A stretch of DNA of 64,000 nucleotides from Gnetum montanum (GCA_015680685.1 MNCI01008863.1:421448-485447), one strand, 5' to 3'; counted from the stretch's first letter, positions 34,579 through 47,318 are shown. Notes: a model not told the origin generated them from the sequence alone. Numbers and translations are program-made.

Positions 34579-35467
34579 GAGGAGCTAGGATATGAGTTCA
34601 TGGTGGGATTCAGAGAGGGGAATCACGTCATATTTTGAAGGGGTAAAGTTATGACCTCCCTTATAGATGAGTTCATAATGTCGTTTTGCTTCCATTTCCA
34701 TGCGATCAATGGGAAAATTAGCTTGGATTTTTATGCAGATGAAGTTATACTATTCCGGAGTGAGAATTGTATAAGTGGGATCTTTGCCTTGTAAGCTAAG
34801 AGACCGACGAGTTGGCCCTTGAGGGTTTATCTCTCCAATGGTGACTATAGGTTCAGTTGCGGTCACAGGATTTGAGATTTCGGCATTAAGGTTAGAAATA
34901 GGCAATGCTACTTTGATTTGAGAAGATTCCATGTGTGTAACTGGATTGACTAGCTGAATGTGTGTAAGCAGCGTATGCAAGCTGGGTATTAATGTTAGCA
35001 TGAGTGCAACCTGAATGTGTGTATGCTAGCTTGTGCACAGCGTATGCAAGTGCAGCGTGCGTGCAACATAAGTGCAATGCGATGCAACATGTGTAAGTGT
35101 TGTGCATGCACAGCGTGTGTACGCCAAACATGTGCAGTAGTGTGTATACGCTGCGTTGGATTTTTGTAGCATACGCTGTTTTGGATTTTTGCATCATTGG
35201 TGTTTTGTAGCATGTGTATGCTATATTGGGTTTTCACAGTGTGTGCACATTGTACTTAATGTTTTCACCAGTAATTATAGAACTTACCGCATTAGCAACA
35301 ACATAAAAATTTTACAAGGATTCAATTCAATTGTGAACAGATTGATATGGTCTAAGTAAGCTAATCTTGTGTTCTACACCTGATCTGCACCATGCATGAA
35401 GGGTAATAGAATCAACATTTTATCAGGATGGAAAACCATATCAGGCCCTCCTTCTAGTGCCAATTTC
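34579..35467 (-). other. Element B 5' leader and primer-binding region
   Basis: Non-coding leader. It is rich in GCGTATGC/GTGTGCA-type words at 34960-35240. Next to the 5' LTR the minus strand reads GAAATTGGCACTAGAAGGAG (35448-35467), with TGG as expected for complementarity to a tRNA CCA end; the tRNA was not identified. Element A has a diverged version of the same site. Confidence 0.6.
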
Positions 35468-37267
35468 TGTACCGTTCAAAATCATCAGTGTAAGGCTGGA
35501 GGAAAACGAACACCAAAAGATCTCCGGAGAGATACAGATGACCCTGCCTTCACATGAGGGCAAGCTGGAAAAAATGAAGGTAGAGTACCTTGGATGGTCT
35601 GCACGTAAATCAACCAAGGACTTCCCCGAGTGTAAGCTATGACTTGTGCTGGGGTTATCGTAGCAAACGTCATATGAAATATGTAAACGGAGCATAGATG
35701 TAATGTAAGAACGGAACAGAATGATGCAAATGTAAACAATGAACCAGAATAATGTAAATAGTGTAATGGAAGGCAAAAGACTGTATTGTATTGATTTAGA
35801 GAATAAAGTGCATAGGTCAAAATGCAGCTGTGTGTGCAGATGGCAGGTCAAGCATCAAGCCCTGGGATGAAGGATGAAGCATTTGCAGATGCTCAAGTGC
35901 TAGGGATCATGTGCACTTGAGCGTCCAAGGTTGCCAGTCAATGCTCTTTAGGTCATCCTTTTTGTGAAAATTGCCAACCTCGTTTATGTCAATGAATAGG
36001 GTATTTATACATTTTTCTAGGCTTAGGAGTAGGATTTGTGAATGAGGTCAATGGCTATGAGATGAGTGAAAAACGGATCGTGTGACAAGTGTACATAGGC
36101 ATACTACATTCTAGACTAGATACACTATATCTTATAATCTGTTTTAGCTTGTGCAAGCTAGCTTACGCCCATGTACAATTTGTTGCATAAGAGCTTGATC
36201 AGCGTAAAAATGTGAAAAATTTACAATGACTAATAATTTACAACAAGAGCATTTGCCTCTGACTCGCTTGGAATTTCTGAATCTGTGACCTGGTTGTTGC
36301 TGGAAATGTTTTGCTTCATCAAGGTTGCCAACATGCATTGATCTTGTCCTGGCATGCCCTCAGCATGTGTCTAAAGTACTTTTGCTTGGTCGTGACTAGT
36401 GCTCACGTTGGCCTCACATTGCCAATGTGACCTCAGCGTGCATGACCAAAATGATGCATTTTGTATCAAAATTCCACCTTTAAGACTTCTTTTTAAAGTG
36501 TAACTGCTACTTGACCTAGAGGATGTCCTGTATGTTTAATTTGAGCCTATTTGTGCTTGGATTTGGGCCACTCTTGGTAGCTCATGCTCAGTTCACGTTG
36601 TCAGCGTGACCCCAGCGTGACCTGGGCGTGAGCAAGCTGAGATGGTACATTTCACAGCAAATATTGATTTTTTGAGACCTTGGGGATAATATGAATTCAG
36701 AGTTTGAGCCTTTTTGTACCTTTATCTAGGTCATTTTGTCAGCTCACGCTGGGCTCACGCTGTCAACGTGAGCTGGGCATGACTCCAGTGTGACTTGGTC
36801 ATGAGCACTGAAAATGGAGTATTTTTGAACTTGAAATCAAAATTCTGAGGACTGGAACTTAGAGCAATCATTAGTAGACCTTGAGGGGGCCTTGTAAGCT
36901 CAAAATCAGGCCATTTTAACACTTTTTTGAGGCTATTTTAAGTTACTCACGCTGGACTCATGCTGCCAGCGTGACCTCAACGTGAGCAGCAAAATTTGTG
37001 TGATTTTGACTTGAGATCTTGGATTTTGAATGCTAAAACTTGGGGTGGCCATCAATGGGCCCTGAGGGGGCCTTTCCCATTCAAATTATGACTGTTTTGA
37101 CCTGATTTGGAAGTTGTCAGAGTTGGTCACATTGAGGGCAAGCTAGCTTGACAGCATGAGCAAGCTGGCTTGAACAAGCTGGGTGTGAGTTTTGCCTCTT
37201 GAATGCTAAAAAGGGCTTGAGTCATTCTTGTTTCAAAGTGTCTAAGCTAAAATTTTGTGGTGTTTCA
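35468..37267 (-). repeat. Element B 5' LTR
   Basis: 1,800 bp, TG...CA, collinear with 18057-19889. Minus-strand TATA box at 35999-36010 (plus-strand GGTATTTATAC). Differences from the other LTR are mostly C/T and G/A, plus short deletions around 36670-36690 and 37190. Confidence 0.92.
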
Positions 37268-37272
37268 CTTGA
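37268..37272. repeat. Target-site duplication of element B, right
   Basis: CTTGA, identical to 18052-18056. Confidence 0.9.
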
Positions 37273-38100
37273 TTTGAAGAAGATGTTTGCATCAATTTAA
37301 CATGAAATTCCATTGGCCAATGCATATTCTACTTACTTTGAATCTTCAATAGATAAATTAGGTTCCATAATTTAGAAACTAATGATGTTGATGGATAGTA
37401 CTCATCAAGAATCACAATTCACCAATTACTCTACTATGGTTAATGAGGATGGATCAACAACATTCTTCATTGATATCCTAGATTATATTTGGTACAATGT
37501 CTGATTATTCCAAGTTACCAAGTTACTAGAATTAATCTCTAAAGAAGAAGTGGAGAAGAATCAAGATCAAGCCCTTCCATCTTGAACAAGACCATCTAAT
37601 CATATACCACTTATGGTAGAACTACAACTACTTTCATAAATTTATAAGGTTGATCAAAATTAGGAAGTATCTTAACCTTACTTTTGTTTATGATTTTCAT
37701 AATTTTCTTTATTATTTAATTTATATTTTAATTTGATAAGTAAAATTTCTATGGTAATGTAAGTTGAGAATAAAGGATTTGTACTACCTTCACTTAAGTA
37801 ACCAGATTTGAGTTCCACCTTATGTGACCCTGGTTAGGAGTAATGATTGATGGTTGGTAAACCTTTAATTCACCTCTTGTCATTATCTTAGAAAATGAGG
37901 TAAGTATTAATAAAATAATATTTAAATTCTCATATTTTTTCTCACATATGTCTTGTTTGTAGAATAAGAAAGAAACAACTTCAAGTTTATAGGAGAAATC
38001 AAATTATTGAAGCGTAGGATTATAATAGAAGTATTGGAGCTAGAACAAGATACTAAACATGGATTCATTCAAGGATGAAAAAAACCTAAGAGGGGTATAT
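37273..38100 (+). other. Element D 3' internal region with polypurine tract
   Basis: No gene recognised; relic frames only. AACCTAAGAGGGG (38084-38096) lies just before LTR2 and is a good polypurine tract, supporting plus-strand orientation of D. Confidence 0.6.
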
Positions 38101-38671
38101 TGTAACATCCTTGTTCCCAAATGACACTACTGCATAATGAATATGGAGCCTCTTCATAACACGTATTGTCATTATCATAATAAGACCTAAAAGGAAATTA
38201 AAATTAAAACCCAAAAGGGCGTTCTGTAATAATGGATGTGTCTCTTGAGGTGATCTTTTGGGGTTTGACCCAAGGCATTTATACCTAGGCATAGAGGTCA
38301 TGTGAGCATGGAGTTGTAGAGCTAGTAAAGATGAGTAACAAGAGCTGGGTGAAGTGGGATAGGAAGAGGACTAGCCATCCCTTCTAGCCTATTGTAGGCC
38401 TAACTGTGTGGTAGTGCTAGATTACCTCTAAGGGATAGTTGCTGAATGAAGAAAACCCCAAGGAACACTCTTAGAGCATGATCTAGATATACTATTCCAC
38501 ATTAATAAAGCATTATTTCCTCTTTTCTTCTACATTTTCACTATTATTTTCATTACACATAATGTCAAATGTTACATATATTTGACGTTTGGTATATTAT
38601 TTTCTTACACATAATGTCTAATATAACATATATTTGATGTTTTTCATGACATCCGGGAATAGGATGTAACA
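38101..38671 (+). repeat. Element D LTR2
   Basis: 571 bp, TGTAAC...ATGTAACA, collinear with 14484-15030. TATA-like CATTTATAC near 38277 and AATAAA at 38504-38509. It is followed by ATTGGTATCAGAG (38672-38684), an initiator-Met primer site that should not follow a 3' LTR. Confidence 0.75.
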
Positions 38672-38717
38672 ATTGGTATCAGAGAAAACCATAACCCAAA
38701 GGCCTTCAGAATCATGA

Positions 38718-38850
38718 TAAGTATCATTTGTTTAGTTTGATTTTGGGTTGGCTTTAGTGGGTGGTTGTGGAGCCTTTTATAGTTTTTCTTATTTTTGGAT
38801 ATTTAATTTGGTTATTATTCATTATTTGATCTAGCTATGTTTGTATTTTT
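38718..38850 (+). repeat. 133-bp segment X', copy of 14351-14483
   Basis: Begins TAAGTATCATTTGTTTAG and ends TTTGTATTTTT, as X does, with scattered changes. X abuts the 5' end of LTR1, whereas X' follows LTR2 and about 46 bp of primer site and leader. Confidence 0.75.
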
Positions 38851-40934
38851 GGATGCTAGCTCTTTACTTATAAATACAATATGTGCATGATTGTCTAGCT
38901 ACTTGATGCTTGAAATAAAAACCTATAAGGGACTTATTATGGTAGAAAAGATATTTCTAATGAACAAGCTTGCATTTGTAGGAAAGGTGAGGTTATTATT
39001 TCTAATAAACAATCAAATACAATCTAGAAATTGTTGGTCTAATAATTACTTAATAAATTACCCATACCCCTAAAATCATGTAGGATTTACATATTACTTG
39101 ATTACAAAAATAAATAAATAAAATAAAAAAACATTGTAGTATAGGAAAAACACATAAACCTACACTTGTCATTGTAGAGAAAAAATATTAATGTATAAGA
39201 AAAGAAGAAAAATGCATGGAAACTATAGAAAAGATGTTACTATTCCCTAATTTATTAAAATGTCCAAATGATAGTGATAGATCATAGTGAAAAATATTAA
39301 TGTTGAGTGAAAATTAGAATCTAAATGGCTTAGATCCAATAGTAGAAAAAAAAAGAAAAACAAAAAAAGAGAAAGAGAAAGAGAAAGAGATATACTAGAA
39401 GAGAATTTGGTGGATTTTTATTTTCTACAATAGACTTCTAGAATGTGGATCTATTACAGCTTGTGATATAGTGGAAATGGATGCTTAATTTAGAATGTGG
39501 ATCTGAAAATTAATACAAATGTGATGATGAAACTTCAAATTAGGAGGAGGAGGAAGGTGGATGAATGAAGAATTTGGAGAAAATATGGTTGACAAGATTT
39601 CTAGGAATAGAAATGTGGTATTGCAATGTTGTGCTATGGGGATAAGATGTTGTTGATACAAAAAATCTGGGATACAATTGTTATGAGCTATAACATAAAG
39701 ATCTTGCCTCCCTATTTATAGGATGGACATGCTACCAAGTATGTGCCATGTGGTAGGGATCGAAAACCAAGGATGTCAAATGGATATTTTGATGAAAAAA
39801 CTAATATTTTGGAGGTTGAAACTATTAGCTAGATGAAAATGTTATCCAAAAGTAACATTAGTAGGTAATGTCAAAAAGTAAATTAACATCCAATGTAGGA
39901 GAAGCTAAAATTGATGCTAATAGGAATGTTAGAACACTTGTAAGTATACTAAGTATTGTAGTCATGATTTAAACTATCGTGAAGAATGTTATGAAAATAT
40001 CAAGATCATTTCAAGACTATGGGAAAAAAGAGCAAAGTTGCCCCAACATTACCCTCTCTTAATGGATATTATTAAAAAGATGAATAAATGTCCATCAAGA
40101 AAAGAAGAATTTCCATTGCTAATGAAGTTGAGACTATAAAGAAGCTATAAAATGTTGAACTGTTGTTATAGATGAAGTCTACCTATAAAAGAAAAAGAAA
40201 AGAAAAACAAAAAATAACAAGGATGAAAGAAGGTTATCACTGATACAATTAGCATGAGGGTGGTACTATGCCATAGAAAGGGGCATGACTTAATTTGGCC
40301 GAGAGGCCATTACTAGTCATAATTTGGTAACGCTAATTTTGTCCATAGCGCTGACTAACGTTGACTTTCCCAACAGGCCATTTTGGTAACACCAACTTTG
40401 TGCATAACACTGATGTGTTATGAAAGGTTACGTCTGTTGCAAAACAAAAATACATTTAAAAAGGTTGTGTAATATGTTTAGAAAGGTTGCATCCTCATTC
40501 CAAAGGTTGTGTCTCATTAAAAACCATAAATACGCCTCATTAGATGAACAATTTGCGTTGGATTGTTGGATTCGGGAGTGCCTACTGAAGTGCAGTAAAT
40601 CAGCAATGGCTATGAAATTGAACTTTTTCTTTATTTTGTGTATTAGAAACTTGCTCAGCTTAATATTTCATGGAATTCTGTTTCCCAAATAATTCTCATT
40701 TTCTTGGGAAAGTTATACATTTCATGAATTCTTTAACAGTTAATACATGAATCTGCATATGTAGCCGTTCTTCAAATTGATAGATATAATGAAAAATCTG
40801 CGAATAAGATTGTAATTTCAAATCACATTACAGGACAACAGAAACCATAAAATAAATATTTTCAACCACTGTAATGAATTGAAAAGATTTATAAATTAGA
40901 AAAACAAAAATAAAACCAGAACCCACCATTCAAA
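38851..40934. other. AT-rich spacer with GA microsatellite
   Basis: No gene seen. A (GAAAGA)n tract lies at about 39367-39391. Around 40245-40300 a 55-bp stretch resembles 48092-48165 on the far side of the Helitron (shared CATG..GG..CTATG-CATAGAA..GGG-CATGAC..TTAATTTGG), possibly a diverged flanking repeat. Confidence 0.45.
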
Positions 40935-41375
40935 CTACCAATGAAAGCCTGCACCATTTTTCATATCTTCATATTCTTCCTCTGCTACTTCTGCTATCTC
41001 CTCCTCTTTCCCTTCAGGACTCTCTTGCTCTACTTCCTTTTTTCCACACTTGTTGCTGCTACTGTCACGGTATGGCTTGAGCTTCTCCACAAATTGTCGA
41101 TAATGCATAAAGAAGGCCCAACTGTGTTTGCAGAATTTGTCTGCTGCAGCTGCAACACTAGTGCTGAGGGCGTGAAGCTCGATATTGTGCTGCATAACCT
41201 CTGCAAACGCCTTAGTCTGCTGGACAAGTAACTCCAAGTGCAACATAGCTTCCTTAAATAACATGCTATGTGCAACAATACTTCCAGTTTCATCTCCAGC
41301 GAAAGGGAACCAGGAGAAGAACCATTGGATGCCATTAAAATTGATTTGCAGAAAATCTTATGTCTTCGGCTTAGC
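40935..41375 (-). pseudogene. Fragment of an unrecognised host-like gene, possibly captured
   Basis: A minus-strand frame of about 140 codons ends with TAG at 40935-40937. It reads QWFFSWFPFAGDETG, then an Ala/His/Gln-rich helical stretch (MLFKEAMLHLELLVQQTKAF), then KPYRDSSSNKCGKK and an acidic tail (EEEIAEVAEEEYEDMKNGAG). A stop lies about 40 bases upstream of the QWFF block, so the 5' part is missing or in another exon. Composition and codon use differ from nearby transposon frames and look like a normal plant gene. It lies immediately upstream of the Helitron gene in opposite orientation; Helitrons are known to capture host gene pieces. I cannot name the parent gene. Confidence 0.55.
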
Positions 41376-41779
41376 CAACTACAATGTCTCTCCAAATCCC
41401 AAATGCAGGATTACCAAGATGTTTCTTGAATTTAATCGGTTCTCAAACCCAGTGGATCAGCTTACCACATATAAAGAAGTGAGATATCACAGAGTACATC
41501 ACTATTTATATTAAATTTTTATTTGTTTAAGTTAGTTATTTTTATTTTTATTTTAAAAAAAATAACTAATTTTTATTTTTAAAAAACAACTAATTTTTAT
41601 ATTTAAAAAATAACTAATTTTTATTTTTAGGTTTGGGTTATATTTAAAAACATATTGAGTGCCTTAGGTTTTTTTAAAAAAAATAACTAATTTTTTATTT
41701 TTAGATTTGGGTTTTATTTAAAGTTTAATACAACCCATAATACTACATAAGGATTCTCATTCCTATAAATACAGATCAT

Positions 41780-44700
41780 GTAGGTGATAGAGAGCGTGAA
41801 TTAAACCGAGTGAGACAACAATGTCTCAGAGATCAAAGAAGAGAAGCTCGGCAATGGGGAGATCCTTTGGAGTTGCAAAGAATGGAACAAGATCGCTTAC
41901 GTCCAAGAACTCGTTGAGCAGAAATGCAGCAACAAAGGGTGGAAGGAAGTGAGGTTTGTAAATGAAATTTTATTTTTGTTTTAGATGAAATTCATTTAAT
42001 GTCTAATTTAATAAAGCTAAATATATTAGGTCACTTTGTATAATAATATTTCATAGAATGGAAGGGGTCACAGACAAGGACGAGGAAGAGGTTGTGGATG
42101 TGGACAAGGACAAGGACGAGAACGCATAGATGGACATGAAAATCACTTAACAGCCATTCCTAATGATGAAAATGTTCATCAACCTTAATTACATCAAGAA
42201 GTTATTTCACATATAGGACGTGGTCGTTGATGTGGTTGTGGTCGTGGTTGTGGACATGGTCATGGTCATGGATTTGGTCAGATGTATTCAAATAATGATG
42301 ATTTGATGGTCGAAGATGAATTACTTATAAATCCTATAGAGATTGTTACTATAGAATGAAAACGTGCACAAGGGCGTGAAAGAAAAGAATGTTTTAGACA
42401 ACAAAAAGGACAAGCAGAAGTGGCAGAAATGTTAGATTTAGTTGCAAGACTTGATCAGGAATAGGCTCAACCAAGATTGCAAATGGAACATCAAAAAATA
42501 TCTTCTGAACATATGAACAATCAGGTATCTTATCCAAATCTTCATCAGTCAAATACACAAATCATGCATGCAATAACAAGATTTTCAAGTGAGGTTGATA
42601 AGTTTAGTGTTCCTCGATCATGTGGTATTTGCAATGAAATTTTTTTAAGTATGTTAATGAAACCTGTACAAAGATTTGGTCCAACATGTGTAAGGTGTGC
42701 AAATGAAAAAGTAATGGGGATCTTGAATTGTGATGGTGAAGAGATTAAGCATTTTTTTGCTAATAATAATATGGATCCAGAACCCCAATCAATAATCTTA
42801 TCAGAACTATCAGAAGTTGAAGAAATGCTTATATCACGAATTAATCCTATTTTACAAGTTACGCATGCTATTGGAGGTCAATTACAATATAAAGGACATA
42901 CCATCAATTTTATGCAAGATGTATCTGAAATTGCAACTAGGCTACCTTTGAGGATTCATGAAATTCCAATGCTGATACTAAGACGAGTTGATCAAATTGG
43001 AGCAACCTATAACTTTGTTGTGAATAAAAAATGTGTGTATACTGCCTTGTTGTATAAGAAATAGAATGATCCATTCTATCAGGATGTAGAAATAGATGAG
43101 CATGCTTTGGATGATGTTAGTGATACAGGAGATGTTAATGTTTTTGAAAGGATTCATTATATTAGATTGTCTAAGGAGGATGGTGAGATGAAATTGCACT
43201 TTGATGGTCCTTTGGTTGATTTAAAGGAGGAAAATATTATTAGAAACACATCATTAGTAGCATCACGTCTAGTTCTTTTAGGGAAAGAACTTGATCTAGT
43301 AAGAGCTTGGTTAGAAAATCCAACTATTGAAAGTTGAGATTACGCACAATGGCCAACACTTTCAAAGTCATCCATCAATGAGTTCAACATAGTTGGAATG
43401 CTTCCAATGTCATTTCAAACATTGTTTCCACATGGAAAATGTGACTTCCTTACAAGAAGGTCCAAGGATGTCATGTTACATGAATATGCTAGACATCTAC
43501 TTCGATATAAGGATGGCAAATTTGGACATCATAAAAGATTCATGTATTAGAAATTAATTACATTTACATTGCTAAATAGCATTCATGTTTTTGACATCTT
43601 ATGAACTAATTACATAGGAATTTTATTTTCATTTTTAGGTCTCACATTTATAACATGATAATGAGACATCATGCACTGAAATCAACATCAGTATTATTCA
43701 AAAAAATATTACAGAAGCACCATTAATAATCCAAGAATTACGTGAAGGACTACAAAATGCACCATCAGATAATTTTATTGATAATTTGATGAGATTTGGA
43801 ACAACGATACGAGGAATGCCTTCATATTGGAGAAATTGCAAAGCGCAGTTGTTTGATTTGATAAATGAGTTGGGTGCACCAACTATTTTTTTTTACTCTA
43901 AGTGCAACAAATATTTATTGGCCAGATCTACATAAGGTAATGCCTACAGAACTTCCACAAAATGTTTCTGAGATAAGAGAGTACAAAATGAAAAATATTA
44001 TTGAGAACCCACATATAGTTGCTAAGTTTATGCATCTTCGACATAAGGCATTTCGAGAAATGATTTTATTTTAATAATTTGATGTGGTTGATTACTGGAC
44101 AAGATATGAATGGCAACATAGGGCATCACCACATGTCCATGGCTTTCTTTAGATCAAGGGAGCTCCAAACATAGAAGAACTTGATTGGAATGACCTAGAA
44201 GCAGTTAGAAAGATGAAAGATTTTTTTGATGCAATAACAAATGTATGGAATAGTAGATTCAATTAAGATGGAATATCCAATGCTGTAAGTTGTTTAGAAT
44301 TTTAAAATATTTATTTTAAATGTTAGAAAATTGTTTAGGTTATTTGAAAAAACCATTATAAAAATTATACAAATCTTTCATTTGTAGATGCAACATGTTA
44401 ATAATCCCAGGCATCCATGCGAAATTCAAAGTCAACAGATGTAATTCATGGATCTTGACATTGATTATCATGAGCTCTTAAATTCAGTTCAGCAACACAC
44501 ACAATGTAAGAGAGGAGCATGTTTAAGAATCTGAAATCATATGCAAGTTTGCAGGTACAATTATATTTCTCTGAATAACTAGATTCTTATTTGCATCATG
44601 AATGTATGGGATCTAGGAAAATAATTTTATAAGTTCAATTTATTACCTTAGGTATAATGTTCCATGGCCATTGCGAGCTCAATCAAATCTCTTTCAAGAT

Positions 44701-47130
44701 CCAAAAAACAACAATCATGTTACATATGAACCATGTTGAAATGATCCAAGGTTGAATGTTCATAATAGAATGATCTTTCAAACATGGATAGCAAACACAA
44801 ACTTTCAACCGATCCTTGACAAATATGTTGTTATTAAATATATTGCAAAATAGGTAGCAAAATTTGAAAAGAAGTCAAGATGCTTTCATGATTTATTACT
44901 TTGTATTGCCGAATCTCAAAACCCTGAAGAAAACACAATGACTGCATACAAAAGACTTATGATGGATGCTGCAGCTGATAGAGACATAGGTGCCATGGAG
45001 GTTTGTCATATGCTATATGAACTTCCATTAGTTGAATGCATTCGACTATTTGATACCATAAATGTGTCTAGAGATATGTATAAAAGAGTTATACCAGATC
45101 TAGATGGAGATGAGAAACCAAAACCATATACAACCCTTATCAATGCATATCAAAAGAGACCACTAGAAATGGAAGGATTTTCATTGTTGAATGCTATGAA
45201 ATATTTTATCTTTATCTTGAAGAAGAGAGAGCTACTAGTGTGGAAGCCTCGACTATGACTAGTTGTTGAAAGAACATTTCCAAAATTTAGAGTAGCTCCG
45301 AGAGTAGGAGAGGAGAAATGGATAGATTACTTTTGGGCCCAACTGTTACTACACTATCCTTTTAGAGATTTCAAACACGATCTAGGAAGAAATGATGAAG
45401 AAATTGAACAAAAATGGATTTCTGTTCAACACATCTATGAATTGGAAAAGGAGACATTCGATGAAGAGTTTGAACGTGCTTGCGAGGAAGAGAGGCAGTA
45501 TATAGATATTATTTCAGAAAGACAAGATGGTGTTGAATATGATTTTGAAGTACTAAATCGACATCTACTTACATCATCTCATTTTCAACGAAGTGAACTC
45601 AAAATGCTTGGATTAAGAGATTGAGATAGACAGAACAAATGGTCAGCCAACTATTCGAGAGAAGATGTTGCAAAGATTGCTACATCTTTTGTTCATGGTC
45701 ATAGATCACATGGGATAATAACACATTCAAGAAATAATGACAATCAAGTGGACATATCTTCTCTAGGAGTTCAATAGAAGAAATGCTACAAGATTATCAC
45801 TAGCCATCTATATATGCAACAATTCAAAATGGATGAAGTTTCTCCTCTATTGATGATTATTCAAGGTACAACAGGCACAGGAAAATCGTATCTTATTGAT
45901 AAGATTCTTAAATAATTTAGTCGAACTTGCTCATCCGGAAAGAATAGCTTATTGGTGCTCACCCCTACTGGTGCTGCAATGTATAATATTAATGCAACTA
46001 CAGTACATTCTGTGTTGAAGATTAAAATCAAAGATTACAAACCATTGGCTGCATCAACGTTGTCATCGTTGCAAAATAAATACAAATACTTAAAGTATAT
46101 TATTATAGATGAAATGAGTTTCATAGATGGAAAATTTCTTAGCATCATTGAACGAAGCCTTAAGGAAATATTTCTAGATAATCATTTAGATAACTTTGGT
46201 GGTAGATCTATGATACTCATTGGAGATCTTGCAGAGCTTCCACTTGTTAAAGATGTTATACCATACATATCATCTCAAATGCATGTGAAGAATTTGTGGT
46301 TGGCATTCAATAAATTTGTAACCTTGGATGCTGTGTATCGACAAAGGGATGATGATTCACAACAAAAAAGATTTAGAAAAGTTTTGATGAATATACAAGA
46401 AGGAAAGATGAGTGATGAGGATTATGACTTTTTAAGCCTGAGAATGCAACTTCCATCAACATCGGATGGGTAAGATGGATTTGAGGATTTTGTGCACTTA
46501 TTTGATACAAAGGATAAAGTGCATATGCATAATGAAAAAATATTGCTCAAAATGCAGAAGCTAGTTGCACGGTGCATAGTAGATAGAAAGACAAATGGTG
46601 TGAAATTTTTGGATGATTCAAAAGGAGAATTGGACCGAGTAGTGTTCATTTGTGAGGATGCAAGGGTTATGCTCACTGTTAATCTATGGCCAAAAGTAGG
46701 ATTGGTTAATGGTGCATGTGGAGTCATTAAGAAAATAATATATAGTCCACACTGTCAACGTCCACAGTTGCCATCGTATGTCATCGTTGAGTTTGACTCC
46801 TATATTAGAGTACCATATGATAATGAACATCCTCGACAAGTACCCATTCCACTAATCATACGTGGAGGATCTTGCCAACTACCACTTAGATTAGCATGGG
46901 CTTTAATGATACATAAGTCATAGGGAATGACATTGGAGAAAGCGTGTATAGATGTTGGTAGCAGAGAAATAACAGGTCTTACATTTGTGGCACTATCTCA
47001 AGTCAGGAGTATTGACAGTTTGAATATATTCCCTCCGATCTCCAAAGAAAGATATATCAAGATATTTAAGGCTTCGCACCTTCAAAGTAGATTGGATGAA
47101 GAGCAACACATTAAATCTAATGAAGGATGA
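41780..47130 (+). pseudogene. Helitron Rep/PIF1-helicase gene, disrupted
   Basis: In order: an Arg/Gln-rich N-terminus (RVRQQCLRDQRREARQ, 41800-41860); an RG/CG/HG-rich stretch (42062-42280); a Cys-motif domain resembling DUF6570 (CGICNEIF, then TCVRCANEK, LSELSEVEEMLISRINPI, GHTINFMQDV; 42620-42940); a Helitron N-terminal/Rep region with TLSATNIYWPDLHKVMP, the HUH motif HVH (44132-44140) and KYIAK followed by stop; and an SF1 PIF1-type helicase with GTTGTGKS (45865-45888), IIIDEMS (~46102-46122), GDLAELP, NLWPKVGLVNGA, WALMIHKS-stop-GMTL (46894-46935) and LTFVALSQVRS, ending TGA 47128-47130. Several interruptions look like GT-AG introns (about 41955-42058, 44286-44386, 44553-44652). Stops at 44851 and 46921 hit the second catalytic Tyr position and a helicase motif Gln. 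Dead copy of a rolling-circle transposon. Confidence 0.88.
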
Positions 47131-47318
47131 TCTCATTCTTTTCTGTCAACTAATTTTTACCATTTGTAACTATACATTTTCAATTACGCAAGTTTGTACA
47201 TTGATCATTTCTGTTGTATTACAACATGTTTATAATCATTCAGTAAAGCATTCCATGGTCTTATAATATTTCTATCTATTATGTTTAAATCATCACTGCA
47301 GCAGACAACTGGCGATCA

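Larger units (their letters stand above)
18057..37267 (-). mobile_element. Element B: complete 19.2-kb Tat/Ogre-like Ty3-gypsy
   Basis: LTRs at 18057-19889 and 35468-37267 start TG, end CA and are bracketed by identical CTTGA. On the minus strand the order is 5' LTR, primer site, gag, protease, long spacer with an opposite-strand gene, RT, RNase H, archaeal-type RNase H, integrase, dyad array, polypurine tract and stem-loop, 3' LTR. Gag-pro then a long pro-RT interval and dual RNase H place it in the Tat/Ogre group; there is no chromodomain after integrase. Every frame is interrupted and the LTRs differ mainly by transitions such as CG to TG/CA, so it is a dead, methylation-decayed copy. It inserted into element D. 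Confidence 0.93.
14484..38684 (+). mobile_element. Element D: LTR element split by element B
   Basis: Two ~0.55-kb LTRs in the same orientation (14484-15030 and 38101-38671) both begin TGTAA and end ACA. The left one is followed by ATTGGTATTAGAG, the right by ATTGGTATCAGAG, both matching the initiator-Met tRNA primer site commonly seen in plant LTR elements. A purine tract (AACCTAAGAGGGG) precedes the right LTR. Element B lies inside it between identical CTTGA pentamers, leaving about 3.8 kb of D internal sequence. No gag or pol domain is recognisable, so whether it is a copia, gypsy or non-autonomous (TRIM/LARD-type) element is open. A primer site after the right LTR suggests a tandem or recombined structure. 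Confidence 0.65.

Noticed and set aside
34892-35237. His/Cys-rich frames in the element B leader
   Set aside because: They arise from GTGTGCA/GCGTATGC word repeats in the leader; no conserved start or homologue.
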